64,000 bases of DNA from Anaerolineae bacterium. GTDB taxonomy: Bacteria > Chloroflexota > Anaerolineae > Aggregatilineales > Aggregatilineaceae. The DNA is taken from assembly GCA_027494015.1 (NCBI GenBank), contig JAOSJP010000002.1, forward strand, positions 74,680 through 138,679. The letters run 5' to 3'. Made by a program: the position numbers and the translations under genes. Within the stretch, counting starts at the first letter, position 1. Every line of letters begins with the position of its first letter. Positions 1 to 8,276 of the stretch are shown here, piece by piece. The notes below the pieces were generated by a model. That model had not been told where the DNA came from, searched no databases, and saw only the letters and a list, made by a program, of their open reading frames with translations.

Positions 1-2
1 AA

Positions 3-884
3 CTGCTGGCCTCCGACTCGAACATGCGCAATCTGAACCAGTTCGAGGTCATGGGCAACTACCGCTTCCATTACTATGTGACCGGCAATACGATCATTGA
101 CCTGGCGCGCGAACTGGCCGCGCAGGGCATTGGCAGCGGCAAGGTGTCGGCCTACGTGTCGGCGATGGGCAGCGCGGGGACCATCGCGGCGGGCGACCGG
201 CTGAAGCAGCAGTGGCACGATCACAAGATCGTCGGCCTGGAGCCGGTGCAGTGCCCCACGCTGGCGCTCAACGGCTACGGCGGTCACGACATCCAGGGCA
301 TCGGCGACAAGCATGTGACCTGGATTCACAACGTCAGCAACATGGACGCGATCATGCTGATTGACGACATCGAGAGTAAGCTGGCGCTGCAACTCTTCGC
401 CGACGAGGGCGGCCTGAAGGCGCTGGTGGATCACTTTGGGGTTGCGCAAGAGATGGTGGACTACCTCAAGACGCGGCTGGGCATCAGCAGCCTGTGCAAC
501 ATCTTCGGCGCGATCAAGACGGCCAGGTATTATGGCCTGGGCAAAGACGACCTGGTGGTCACGGTGGCGACCGACGGGATGGATCGCTACGGCAGCGTGA
601 TGGAAGCGATGCGCCGCGATTACGGCGTTGTGGATGAGACCGAGGCCATCGCCCGCGTGCGCAGCCTCTTCCACGGCCTGCGCACGGATTACGTGTGGGA
701 AGGCAACGGGGAGAACCGCGCCCGCTGGCACAACCTGAAGTACTACACCTGGGTCGAGCAGCAGGGCAAAACGGTGGAAGAACTCGACGCCCAGAAAGAC
801 CCGGCCTGGTGGGAAGCCGAGCAGGCGTTCGTCAAGGACATTGACGCGAAGCTGCTGGAGTACCGGCGGACGGGCAGAATTTGA
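3..884 (+). CDS. PLP-dependent (cysteine synthase-like, fold type II) enzyme, 5'-truncated by window edge
   Basis: The reading frame is open from the first complete codon, so the true start and the PLP-lysine region lie outside the window. About 293 residues remain. The Ser/Gly-rich stretch VSAMGSAGT resembles the phosphate-binding loop of the tryptophan synthase beta/cysteine synthase fold, and the downstream VATDGMDRY segment is typical of proteins annotated as 'PLP-dependent protein subunit beta'. The substrate is unknown. It lies just upstream of an unknown protein and an SsnA-like amidohydrolase on the same strand, which suggests a role in the same catabolic pathway (inference). It does not look like the diaminopropionate lyase YgeX that sits near ssnA in E. 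coli. Confidence 0.75.
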   Translation: MLASDSNMRNLNQFEVMGNYRFHYYVTGNTIIDLARELAAQGIGSGKVSAYVSAMGSAGTIAAGDRLKQQWHDHKIVGLEPVQCPTLALNGYGGHDIQGIGDKHVTWIHNVSNMDAIMLIDDIESKLALQLFADEGGLKALVDHFGVAQEMVDYLKTRLGISSLCNIFGAIKTARYYGLGKDDLVVTVATDGMDRYGSVMEAMRRDYGVVDETEAIARVRSLFHGLRTDYVWEGNGENRARWHNLKYYTWVEQQGKTVEELDAQKDPAWWEAEQAFVKDIDAKLLEYRRTGRI

Positions 885-897
885 GCGGGAGAGGTGG

Positions 898-1575
898 ATG
901 TACCCCGAAGACCGCGTTCTGGTTGGCGTCATCAACCGCAAGCGCGACTTCGACATGGCGCAGACCCAGCACTGGTATCGCGTGCCGCAAGGCCAGGCCG
1001 CGCAAGGCATCTACGCCGAGTACATCGCTTTCTTCTTCAGCCGCGCCTTTGGGGAACTGAACGGCGCTGTCCACTACTATGCACGGCGCACGGGGCTGGA
1101 GCTGGCTTGCCGCCGCGACCTGCTGCCGGACGAGCCGGCTCACCCCCGCGCCGATGCGCTGTATCACAAGCTGCAATTCGGCGAGCTGCGGCGTAAAGAC
1201 CCGCCCATCGCCAACAGCGATCGGCGGGTGGTGACCTTCATCCACACAACCTGGGACCGTTTCTCACAGGCGCGCGATCTATCTGACCTGTATTCCGACG
1301 CGGATGCCTTTGTGGATCGCGTGTTCCACGCGCTTGAGCGACAGGGCGTCCGCGCGGAGCGGCGCTGGGTTATCGAGTCCCGCCCAGAGAGCAGGAGCGC
1401 GATGCTGGTCATCCGCTGTGCCGATGGGATGGTCACTGCCTCGACAGGATCGCACGACGAGCACGCAATTGCTTTGCCGGTCTCCGGCGGGCCGGGCGCA
1501 CTGCAGGAGACCGTGGCGACGATTCTGGATGCAGTCAGAAAGCACGGCGGGCTGCCTGCGGGCCGCTGCCGTTAG
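898..1575 (+). CDS. Conserved hypothetical protein
   Basis: A 225-residue protein with no signal peptide or membrane segment. The ATG at 898 is preferred over the upstream in-frame start inside the previous gene because it has a purine-rich GGGAGAGG site a few bases upstream and is followed by the coherent N-terminus MYPEDRVLVGVINRKRD. It also carries HWYRVP, an aromatic AEYIAFFFSRAFG stretch and later RRVVTFIHTTWDRF. I do not recognise a named family and assign no function. It begins 13 bases after the PLP enzyme and ends 19 bases before the ssnA-like gene, so it probably shares their transcript. Confidence 0.7.
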   Translation: MYPEDRVLVGVINRKRDFDMAQTQHWYRVPQGQAAQGIYAEYIAFFFSRAFGELNGAVHYYARRTGLELACRRDLLPDEPAHPRADALYHKLQFGELRRKDPPIANSDRRVVTFIHTTWDRFSQARDLSDLYSDADAFVDRVFHALERQGVRAERRWVIESRPESRSAMLVIRCADGMVTASTGSHDEHAIALPVSGGPGALQETVATILDAVRKHGGLPAGRCR

Positions 1576-1594
1576 CGAACAAGGGAAGAATGCT

Positions 1595-2953
1595 ATGGCT
1601 CTGCTAATCACCAATGCAATCGTTGTTACCTGGGAGACGCCGAACCGCGTGATCGAGGGTGGCGCTGTCCTGATTGACGGTGACACGATCCGTGAAGTGG
1701 GCGAGACAGTCGTGCTCGCGGCCCGGCATCCCGCTGCCGAGCGCCTCGATGCGCGCGGGCAGTTGGTCATGCCCGGCGGAATCTGCGCGCACACGCACTT
1801 CTACGGTGCGTATTCGCGCGGCATGGGCATTCCAGGGCCAGCGCCCAGGAACTTCCCCGAAATCCTGGAGCGGCTGTGGTGGCCGCTCGATAAGTCGCTG
1901 GACCGGGAAGCGGTGCGTTTCAGCGCGCTGGTCTGCCTGGTAGACGCGATCAAGCACGGCACGACGACGCTGATCGATCATCACGCCAGCCCCAACTTCA
2001 TTGAGGGCAGCCTGGATGTGATCGCCGACGCGGTGGAAGAGGCCGGGCTGCGCGCGGTGCTGTGCTACGAAGTGACCGATCGCGACGGACCGGACAAGGC
2101 GCGGGCGGGCATCGCCGAGAACGTGCGTTTTCTGCGCGCCGCGCGGGCGCGCTCGCTGGTCGCGGCGACGTTCGGGCTGCACGCCAGCCTGACGCTGTCC
2201 GACGAGACGCTGCGGGCCTGCGTGGATGCGGCCAGCGGGCTGGACACGGGCTTCCACATTCACGTGGCCGAGCACGAGGCCGACGAGGAGGACAGCCTGC
2301 GCAAGACGGGCAAGCGCGTCGTCGAGCGGCTGGACTCCTTCGGCATCCTGGGGCCGCAGACCATCGTCGCCCACGCGGTGCACGTCAATGCTGCCGAGCG
2401 CGCCATCCTCAGGGACACGCAGACGTGGGTCTCGCACCAGCCGCGCTCGAACATGAACAACGCCGTTGGCGCTGCCGCGCTCGATGCCATGTTCGACGAG
2501 GGGATTGCCCTGGCGCTGGGCAACGATGGCTTCAGCAACAATATGTGGGCCGAGTGGAAGGCGGCTTACCTGCTGCACAAGGTGGCCAACCGCGATCCGC
2601 GCCTGGCCCCTGGCGACAGGATCGCCCAGATCGCTACGGCCAACAACGCGCGCCTGGCGTCGTCGTTCTTCCCGCACCAGGTGGGGGCGCTCGTGCCCGG
2701 CGCGGCGGCGGATGTGATCCTGGTGGACTACCACCCGTTCACGCCGCTCAGCGCGGGCAATCTGCCCTGGCACATCCTGTTTGGCTTCGAGTCCTCGATG
2801 GTGACGACGACCATCGTGGCGGGCAAGGTGCTGATGCGCGACCGGGCGCTGCTCACCCTGGACGAGGGCGCGATTGCAGCGGCGGCGCGGGCGCACGCTC
2901 CCCAGGTCTGGGAGCGCTATAATCACTATGTCCAGCAGGTACTCGCGCAGTGA
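1595..2953 (+). CDS. ssnA: SsnA-like amidohydrolase (aminohydrolase family)
   Basis: A 452-residue amidohydrolase. PGGICAHTHFYG gives the metal-binding HxH near residue 60, DHHASP follows near 130, FHIHVAEHEADE supplies the next metal His, and a late GNDGFSNN supplies the Asp region. The IDHHASP and LWWPLD motifs resemble E. coli SsnA, a putative aminohydrolase of the purine-catabolism region that associates with XdhD, YqeB, YqeC and MocA, all present downstream here. The ATG at 1595 starts MALLITNAIVV; the longer open frame upstream is out-of-frame overlap with the previous gene. It overlaps the npdG GTG start by four bases. The substrate, perhaps a purine-derived or guanidino/amide compound, cannot be fixed from sequence. 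Confidence 0.8.
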   Translation: MALLITNAIVVTWETPNRVIEGGAVLIDGDTIREVGETVVLAARHPAAERLDARGQLVMPGGICAHTHFYGAYSRGMGIPGPAPRNFPEILERLWWPLDKSLDREAVRFSALVCLVDAIKHGTTTLIDHHASPNFIEGSLDVIADAVEEAGLRAVLCYEVTDRDGPDKARAGIAENVRFLRAARARSLVAATFGLHASLTLSDETLRACVDAASGLDTGFHIHVAEHEADEEDSLRKTGKRVVERLDSFGILGPQTIVAHAVHVNAAERAILRDTQTWVSHQPRSNMNNAVGAAALDAMFDEGIALALGNDGFSNNMWAEWKAAYLLHKVANRDPRLAPGDRIAQIATANNARLASSFFPHQVGALVPGAAADVILVDYHPFTPLSAGNLPWHILFGFESSMVTTTIVAGKVLMRDRALLTLDEGAIAAAARAHAPQVWERYNHYVQQVLAQ

Positions 2954-3642
2954 CGGAGGCTACGAGGTTGGCAAAAGACCCCAAGTTCCTGACCATCGCG
3001 GTTCTCGGCGGCACCGGCAAGGAAGGTTCCGGGCTGGTGCTGCGTTGGGCGCACAGCGGCTACCGCGTGCTGATCGGCTCGCGCGACGCGGAACGCGCGG
3101 CGGCCAAAGCCAGCGAGCTGAACGCCCTTCTGGACGCTGAGGCGATTCAGGGGATGAGCAACGAAGATGCTGCCGCGCAGGCCGACCTGGTGGTGCTCAG
3201 CGTGCCGTACAGCGCGCACCGGGCGATTCTGGAGTCGGTGAAGGACCGCGTGCGGGGCAAGATTCTGGTGGATGTCACGGTGCCGTTGCAGCCGCCGAAC
3301 GTGCGCACTGTGCACGTGCCAGAGGGCAAGGCGGCCAGCCTGGAAGCGCAGGCCTTGCTGGGCGACGGCGCGCGCGTGGTGGCCGCTTTCCAGAACATCG
3401 GCGCGGCGCATCTGCAAGGGCTGTCTCATGGCGTGAACTGCGATGTGCTGATGTGCAGCGATGACGCCGAGGCGAAGGGCGAGGTCGCGCAGTTGGTGGA
3501 GGCCATTCCGGGGATGCGCGCCGTTGACGCCGGGCCGCTGGCCAACGCGGTGGCGGTCGAGGCGCTGACGCCCGTCCTGCTGTACATCAACAGGCGCTAC
3601 AAGGTCGCTGGGGCGGGAATTCGCATCACGGGTCTGGAATAA
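2950..3642 (+). CDS. npdG: NADPH-dependent F420 reductase (F420:NADP oxidoreductase)
   Basis: A 230-residue protein that reversibly transfers hydride between NADP(H) and coenzyme F420 in the cytoplasm. The N-terminal Rossmann loop reads AVLGGTGKEGSGL with GSRD at the end of beta-2, which fits NADP(H) preference, and the helix-rich C-terminal part ends in RRYKVAGAGIRITGL, as is usual for the family. The GTG start overlaps the ssnA stop; a TTG at 2968 is a possible alternative. The four F420 biosynthesis genes follow immediately, so this is the redox entry point of an F420 operon. Confidence 0.88.
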   Translation: MTEATRLAKDPKFLTIAVLGGTGKEGSGLVLRWAHSGYRVLIGSRDAERAAAKASELNALLDAEAIQGMSNEDAAAQADLVVLSVPYSAHRAILESVKDRVRGKILVDVTVPLQPPNVRTVHVPEGKAASLEAQALLGDGARVVAAFQNIGAAHLQGLSHGVNCDVLMCSDDAEAKGEVAQLVEAIPGMRAVDAGPLANAVAVEALTPVLLYINRRYKVAGAGIRITGLE

Positions 3643-3643
3643 C

Positions 3644-4444
3644 GTGCCGACGACAGCGCAGCTTACCCGGCTGACTCTGATCGGTCTGCCGAATATTCCG
3701 CACGTTCAGTCTGGCGACGACCTGTCAGCACTGTTGGTCGCCAGCCTGGAGAGCGCGCACCTGACCCTTGAGCCGGGGGACGTTCTCGTCATCACCTCCA
3801 AGCTGGTCTCCAAAGCTGAGGGGCGCTTCGTGGACCTGCGCGCGGTTGGGCCGTCGGCGCGCGCCCGCCGGGTGGCGGAGCGGACGCGCAAAGACCCGCG
3901 CATGGTCGAGCTAATTCTGCGCGAGTCCATTGCTATCTCGCGCATGCGCCCGGACGTGCTGATCGTGCGTCACCGGCTGGGCTTCACGCTGGCTAACGCG
4001 GGCATTGATCACTCGAACGTGGGCCGCGACGGGGAAGACTGGGTGCTGCTGCTCCCCGAAGACCCCGATCGCTCGGCGGGGCAGATGCGCCAGCGCCTGC
4101 GCGACCTGACCGGTATTGCGCCCGGCATCGTCATCAGCGACTCGCATGGCCGCCCGTTTCGCATCGGGACGGTGGGCGTGGCTATCGGCGTGGCCGGGTT
4201 TCCGGCGGTCTGGGACAAGCGCGGGCAGCGCGACCTGTATGGACGCGAGCTGCGCGTCACCGTGACCGGGCTGGGCGACGAGCTGGCGGCGGCGGCGGGG
4301 CTGATCACCGGGCAGGGGGCGGAAGGGCTGCCGGCTGTGCTGGTGCGCGGCATGGCGCTTCCCCAGGGAGACGGCTGCGCCGCCGATCTCATCCGGCCCG
4401 AAGCCCTTGACCTGTACGCCGATCACCAGGACGCGGGCGAGTAG
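3644..4444 (+). CDS. cofE: Coenzyme F420-0:L-glutamate ligase
   Basis: A 266-residue GTP-dependent ligase that adds gamma-linked glutamates to F420-0. Family landmarks are [15 protein letters not shown] near residue 50, the [14 protein letters not shown] segment near 120, and [19 protein letters not shown] near 165, which carries metal and nucleotide ligands. It corresponds to the stand-alone archaeal-type CofE and to the N-terminal domain of actinobacterial FbiB. The GTG start lies one base after the npdG stop. The nitroreductase domain that is fused in FbiB is the separate next gene here. Confidence 0.92.
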   Translation: MPTTAQLTRLTLIGLPNIPHVQSGDDLSALLVASLESAHLTLEPGDVLVITSKLVSKAEGRFVDLRAVGPSARARRVAERTRKDPRMVELILRESIAISRMRPDVLIVRHRLGFTLANAGIDHSNVGRDGEDWVLLLPEDPDRSAGQMRQRLRDLTGIAPGIVISDSHGRPFRIGTVGVAIGVAGFPAVWDKRGQRDLYGRELRVTVTGLGDELAAAAGLITGQGAEGLPAVLVRGMALPQGDGCAADLIRPEALDLYADHQDAGE

Positions 4445-4448
4445 CGGC

Positions 4449-5055
4449 ATGGACGCGGCGGCATTGCTGGCGCTGATGCAGGCGCGGCGCTCGGTTCGCC
4501 GCTACAGCGAGCGACCCGTCTCGCGGGCGGCGCTGGAGCGGCTGCTTGAAGCGGCGCGCTGGGCACCATCGGCGCACAACCGGCAGCCCTGGCGTTTCGC
4601 CGTGCTCATCGAGCCGGAGCCGCGCTCTGCGCCTGGCCGGGGCGATGGGCGAGCGCTTCCGCCGCGATCTGCTGGCGGACGGCCTGGCAGCGGACGAGGC
4701 GGAGCGACAGGTCGCGCGCTCGGTGGCGCGCATCGGCGGCGCGCCGGCGGTGATCGTCGTGTTTCTGAGCATGGCGGACATGGATCGCTACCGCGATGCG
4801 CGCCGCCAGGGGCTTGAGCGGGAGATGGCGGCGCAGAGCGTCGCTCTGGCCGTCCAGAACATACTGCTGATGACGCACGCGCAGGGCCTGGGGGCGTGCT
4901 GGATGTGCGCGCCGCTGTTCTGCCCGGAGGTGGTGCGCGAAACGCTCGGCCTGCCGCCTGACTGGGAAGCGCAGGCCCTGCTGACGGTGGGCTATCCTGT
5001 GGAGGCGCGCAGCAAGGATCGCGCGCCCCTGGAAACGAAGGTTCGATGGTTCTGA
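4449..5055 (+). CDS. Nitroreductase-family, FbiB C-terminal-like (dehydro-F420-0 reductase candidate), frame-broken
   Basis: The protein starts at ATG 4449, five bases after cofE, with [38 protein letters not shown], split here in reading but typical of nitroreductases. Near 4618 the frame must step by one base to continue as [17 protein letters not shown] and on to [11 protein letters not shown] and the stop at 5055, so the sequence carries one extra base relative to an intact gene. Restored length is about 201 residues. In mycobacterial FbiB the equivalent FMN domain reduces dehydro-F420-0; position between cofE and cofD supports that role (inference). The break is either sequencing error or a real inactivation; because neighbours are intact I favour error. 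Confidence 0.8.
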
Positions 5056-5996
5056 CACATGCGCCGCATGTGGTTGCGCTGGCCGGAGGGGTGGGCGGGG
5101 CCAAGCTGGTCTTCGGGCTGGCGCAAGCTCTGCCGCCCGATCGCCTGACGGTTGTCGGCAATGTGGCCGATGACTTCGCGCTCTATGGCCTGCATATCTC
5201 CCCCGATCTGGACACGGTGATGTACACGCTGGCCGGAGTCGCCAACCCGGAGACGGGCTGGGGGCTGGCCGGGGACAGCGCCCAGATGCTCGACATGCTG
5301 GCCCGCTATGGCGAAGACACCTGGTTCCGTCTGGGCGACCGCGACGTGGCGACGCACCTGCTGCGCACGCACTGGCTGGCGGCGGGCCTGTCGCTGACGG
5401 AGGTGACGGCTCGCCTGGCGGCGGCGCTGGGCGTCCGCCAGCGGCTGCTGCCCGTCACCGACGACCCGTTGGCGACGATAGTGGACACAGAGGAACACGG
5501 CCCGCTGGCCTTTCAGGACTACTTCGTGCGCTGGCGCTGGCAGCCGACCGTCCGCCGCGTGTGGTTTCGCGGCGCGCAGGAAGCGCGCATCACCGGGGCG
5601 GTCGCCGAGGCCTTGTCCGCCGCCGAAGTGATCGTGATCTGCCCGTCGAACCCTGTGCTGTCGGTCGCGCCGATCCTGGCCGCCGGCGGCATGAGTGAAG
5701 CGCTGCGCGAGCGACGTGGCGTGTGCGTGGCGGTCAGTCCGTTCATTGATGGGCGGGCGGTGAAGGGGCCGGCGGCCAAGCTGATGCCGGAACTGGGTCT
5801 GGACATTTCTCCAGCAGGTGTGGCACGCTATTATCAGGGATTGGTGGATGGGCTGGTGGTGGACAGCGCCGACGCAGGCCAGGCGACCGGCATGGCGGTT
5901 CCGGCGCTGGTCACAGCCACATTGATGATGACAGATGCCGACAAAGCGCGTTTGGCGCGCGAGGTCCTGGAGTGGGCAGGGAGTCTACAGCGATGA
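5046..5996 (+). CDS. cofD: 2-phospho-L-lactate / phosphoenolpyruvyl transferase (F420 biosynthesis)
   Basis: A 316-residue CofD/FbiA protein, which moves the phospholactate or enolpyruvyl-phosphate moiety from its guanylyl carrier to the deazaflavin Fo. The N-terminal [21 protein letters not shown] loop, the VGNVADDF acidic motif and a later [14 protein letters not shown] segment are diagnostic. The ATG at 5046 overlaps the end of the nitroreductase by ten bases. A nearby nitroreductase rather than a lactate pathway suggests the dehydro-F420 (PEP-derived) route, which is inference. Confidence 0.93.
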   Translation: MVLTHAPHVVALAGGVGGAKLVFGLAQALPPDRLTVVGNVADDFALYGLHISPDLDTVMYTLAGVANPETGWGLAGDSAQMLDMLARYGEDTWFRLGDRDVATHLLRTHWLAAGLSLTEVTARLAAALGVRQRLLPVTDDPLATIVDTEEHGPLAFQDYFVRWRWQPTVRRVWFRGAQEARITGAVAEALSAAEVIVICPSNPVLSVAPILAAGGMSEALRERRGVCVAVSPFIDGRAVKGPAAKLMPELGLDISPAGVARYYQGLVDGLVVDSADAGQATGMAVPALVTATLMMTDADKARLAREVLEWAGSLQR

Positions 5997-6658
5997 GTGT
6001 ATGGGCGATTGTGCCGGTGAAGCCGTTGAGCCGGGCGAAGAGCCGCCTGGCAGGAGTGCTACCAGCGGAGCAACGCCAATACCTGGCGACGCAACTGCTG
6101 TTGCGCACCGTGCGGTTGTTGCTGCCATTATCGCACATTCAGGGGGTGCTGGTCATCAGCCGCGACACGCGGGCGCTGGCGATGGCCCGCGACCTGGGCG
6201 CGCAGACGGTGCAGGAGAGCGGAGCGCCAGAACTCAACAGCGCCCTGCTGCGGGCTACGCAGGCGTCCAGGGCGTGGGGCAGCGAGGCGGTGCTCGTGGT
6301 GCCTGCGGACATCCCCCTGCTGTCTGCGGCGGACATCGGGACGGTGGTGGATATGGGGCACTACCACAACTCTGTCGTGCTGGTGCCCGACCGCCGCGAG
6401 CAAGGCACCAATCTGCTGTTCGTCAGGCCGCCGGGGATCATTCCCTATGCCTTTGGCGGGAACAGCTTCAACCGCCACCAGTTCTACGCGCGCGAAGCGG
6501 GCGCGACCGTGCTCGTGCACCGCTCGGAGAGCGCGTCGCTGGACATTGACACGCCCGACGACCTGGCCCACTATGTCGAGTTGGCAAAGGCGTTGGGAGA
6601 GCCTATCATAGAGCGAATTGGCCCGGAGGGAGTGCCGCTCTCTGGCGGCGCCCCGTGA
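5993..6658 (+). CDS. cofC: 2-phospho-L-lactate / PEP guanylyltransferase (F420 biosynthesis)
   Basis: A 221-residue nucleotidyltransferase (CofC/FbiD) that activates phospholactate or PEP with GTP for CofD. It begins VWAIVPVKPLSRAKSRLAGVL, a classic substrate and GTP-binding N-terminus, with VVPADIPLL near residue 100 and LDIDTPDDL near the C-terminus. The ATG at 5993 forms an ATGA overlap with the cofD stop; the in-frame start 21 bases earlier lies inside cofD and is rejected. With cofD and cofE it supplies the terminal F420 steps. Fo synthase (cofG/H or fbiC) is not in the window. Confidence 0.9.
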   Translation: MSVWAIVPVKPLSRAKSRLAGVLPAEQRQYLATQLLLRTVRLLLPLSHIQGVLVISRDTRALAMARDLGAQTVQESGAPELNSALLRATQASRAWGSEAVLVVPADIPLLSAADIGTVVDMGHYHNSVVLVPDRREQGTNLLFVRPPGIIPYAFGGNSFNRHQFYAREAGATVLVHRSESASLDIDTPDDLAHYVELAKALGEPIIERIGPEGVPLSGGAP

Positions 6659-6708
6659 GACGCTGGAAATCGGTTCTGCTGCGGCATTGAATAGACAGGA
6701 GAAGGCTT

Positions 6709-7716
6709 ATGGCTGACCGAGTAGCTTTGTATCTGCAGGATGCGCACCCGCTGGCGGACGCGATCCAGTACGTGCAGTACGCTGAGGATCGCGGGTTTGA
6801 GGCGGTCTGGCAGGCCGAAAGCCGCCTGGTGCGCGATGCCATCGTCCCGATGGCGGCTTACGCGGCGACGACCAGGCGCATCAAGGTCGGCTCCGGCGTG
6901 ATCAACAACTGGACGCGCAATGCCGCGCTGACGGCGGCGACGTTCCTGACGCTCGACGATCTGGCTCCCAACCGGATTCTGCTGGGCATTGGCGCGTGGT
7001 GGGATCCGCTGGCCAAGAATGTGGGCATCGAGCGCACCAAGCCGCTGCTGGCCATGCGCGAGCATGTGACCGTGGTGCGCGATCTGCTGGCGATGAAAAA
7101 CGTCACGTTTCACGGCGAGTTCGTGAACGTGACCGGCATCGAGCTGGACATCGTGCACGGGCGGCGCGAGCCGCGCAACGTGCCCATCTACATCGGCGCA
7201 ACCGGCCCCAAGATGATGGCTATGGCCGGAGAGATTGCTGACGGCGCGCTGCTCAACTACCTGGTGTCGCCGGCCTACAACGTGGCCGCGCTGGAGCAAC
7301 TGGAGTCCGGCGCGAAGCTGGCCGGGCGCACGGTGAAGGATATTGACCGGCCCCAACTGGTGGTGTGCTCGGTGGACAGTGACCGCAAGAAGGCCCTGGA
7401 CGGCGCGCGCAAGCTGGTCACGCAGTACCTGGGCCAGCAGCCGCACATCATGAAGGCCAGCGGCGTCAGCAGCGAGCTGCTCGACGAGATTCACCAGGTG
7501 CTCACCTGGCCGGCGACCGAAGAGCAGATCGAGCGCGCCATGACGCTGGTGCCCGATGATGTGGTGCAACTGATCACCGCGTCGGGGACGCCAGCCGAAG
7601 TACGGGCGAAAGTCCGCGAGTACGTGTCCGCCGGCTGCACGTGCCCGGTGCTCTACCCGCTGGGCGATGATGTGCGGCTGATGATTGACACGTTCGCCAG
7701 CGGCTACAGCGACTGA
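6709..7716 (+). CDS. LLM-class (luciferase-like) F420/FMN-dependent oxidoreductase
   Basis: A 335-residue TIM-barrel protein of the bacterial luciferase-like superfamily, resembling F420-dependent methylenetetrahydromethanopterin reductases. Typical pieces are the N-terminal [47 protein letters not shown] and [13 protein letters not shown] strong AGGAG site lies about nine bases before the ATG. It is 50 bases after cofC, so it is the probable local consumer of F420. The substrate is unknown and FMN use cannot be excluded. Confidence 0.85.
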   Translation: MADRVALYLQDAHPLADAIQYVQYAEDRGFEAVWQAESRLVRDAIVPMAAYAATTRRIKVGSGVINNWTRNAALTAATFLTLDDLAPNRILLGIGAWWDPLAKNVGIERTKPLLAMREHVTVVRDLLAMKNVTFHGEFVNVTGIELDIVHGRREPRNVPIYIGATGPKMMAMAGEIADGALLNYLVSPAYNVAALEQLESGAKLAGRTVKDIDRPQLVVCSVDSDRKKALDGARKLVTQYLGQQPHIMKASGVSSELLDEIHQVLTWPATEEQIERAMTLVPDDVVQLITASGTPAEVRAKVREYVSAGCTCPVLYPLGDDVRLMIDTFASGYSD

Positions 7717-7740
7717 TAGGCCCAGCACAGCGAGGCGCAG

Positions 7741-8259
7741 GTGTCCAATCATGCTCCCTCGGTGGAGCGGTTCGATCAGCAGCCGAGCGCGCGTTGGTGC
7801 TTCGTCTGCGGGGTCGAGAATCCGTGCGGGCTGCACATCCGTTTCTTCAACGATGGCTACCAGTGCGTGGTGGCGCGGGTGATGCTCGGCGAGCAGTACC
7901 AGAGCTACCCCGGCATGGCGCACGGCGGCATCCTGGCGACGATTCTCGACGAGACGATGGGCCGCGCGCTGCTGGCCGACGAGCGAGCCGATGCAGTTGA
8001 GCAGGCGCGCTTCATGTTCACGGCGAAGATGGAGATCCGCTACCGCCGCCCGGTGCCGCTGGACGAGGAGTTCACCGTGCGCGGGCGCGTGGAGCAGGAT
8101 CGCGGGCGGATGGCGCTGGTCAGCGGCGAGATCGCGCTGGCCGACGGATCGGTGGCGGTTGAGGCGTCGGCGACGCTGGTGGACATCCCCCATGAGCACG
8201 TGACGCAGATGCTCGCCGCCGACGTGGGCTGGCAGGTGTATCCGGGAGAAGATAGCTGA
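7741..8259 (+). CDS. PaaI-type hotdog-fold thioesterase
   Basis: A 172-residue hotdog protein. The HGGILATILDETMG segment near residue 60 is the active-site helix of PaaI-like acyl-CoA thioesterases. An N-terminal CFVCGVENPCGLHIRF motif with paired cysteines, seen in a subset of this family, precedes it. The GTG start at 7741 lies 24 bases after the oxidoreductase stop, probably on one transcript. The acyl substrate is unknown. Confidence 0.82.
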   Translation: MSNHAPSVERFDQQPSARWCFVCGVENPCGLHIRFFNDGYQCVVARVMLGEQYQSYPGMAHGGILATILDETMGRALLADERADAVEQARFMFTAKMEIRYRRPVPLDEEFTVRGRVEQDRGRMALVSGEIALADGSVAVEASATLVDIPHEHVTQMLAADVGWQVYPGEDS

Positions 8260-8276
8260 GGCGGCTGAGGCGGCTG

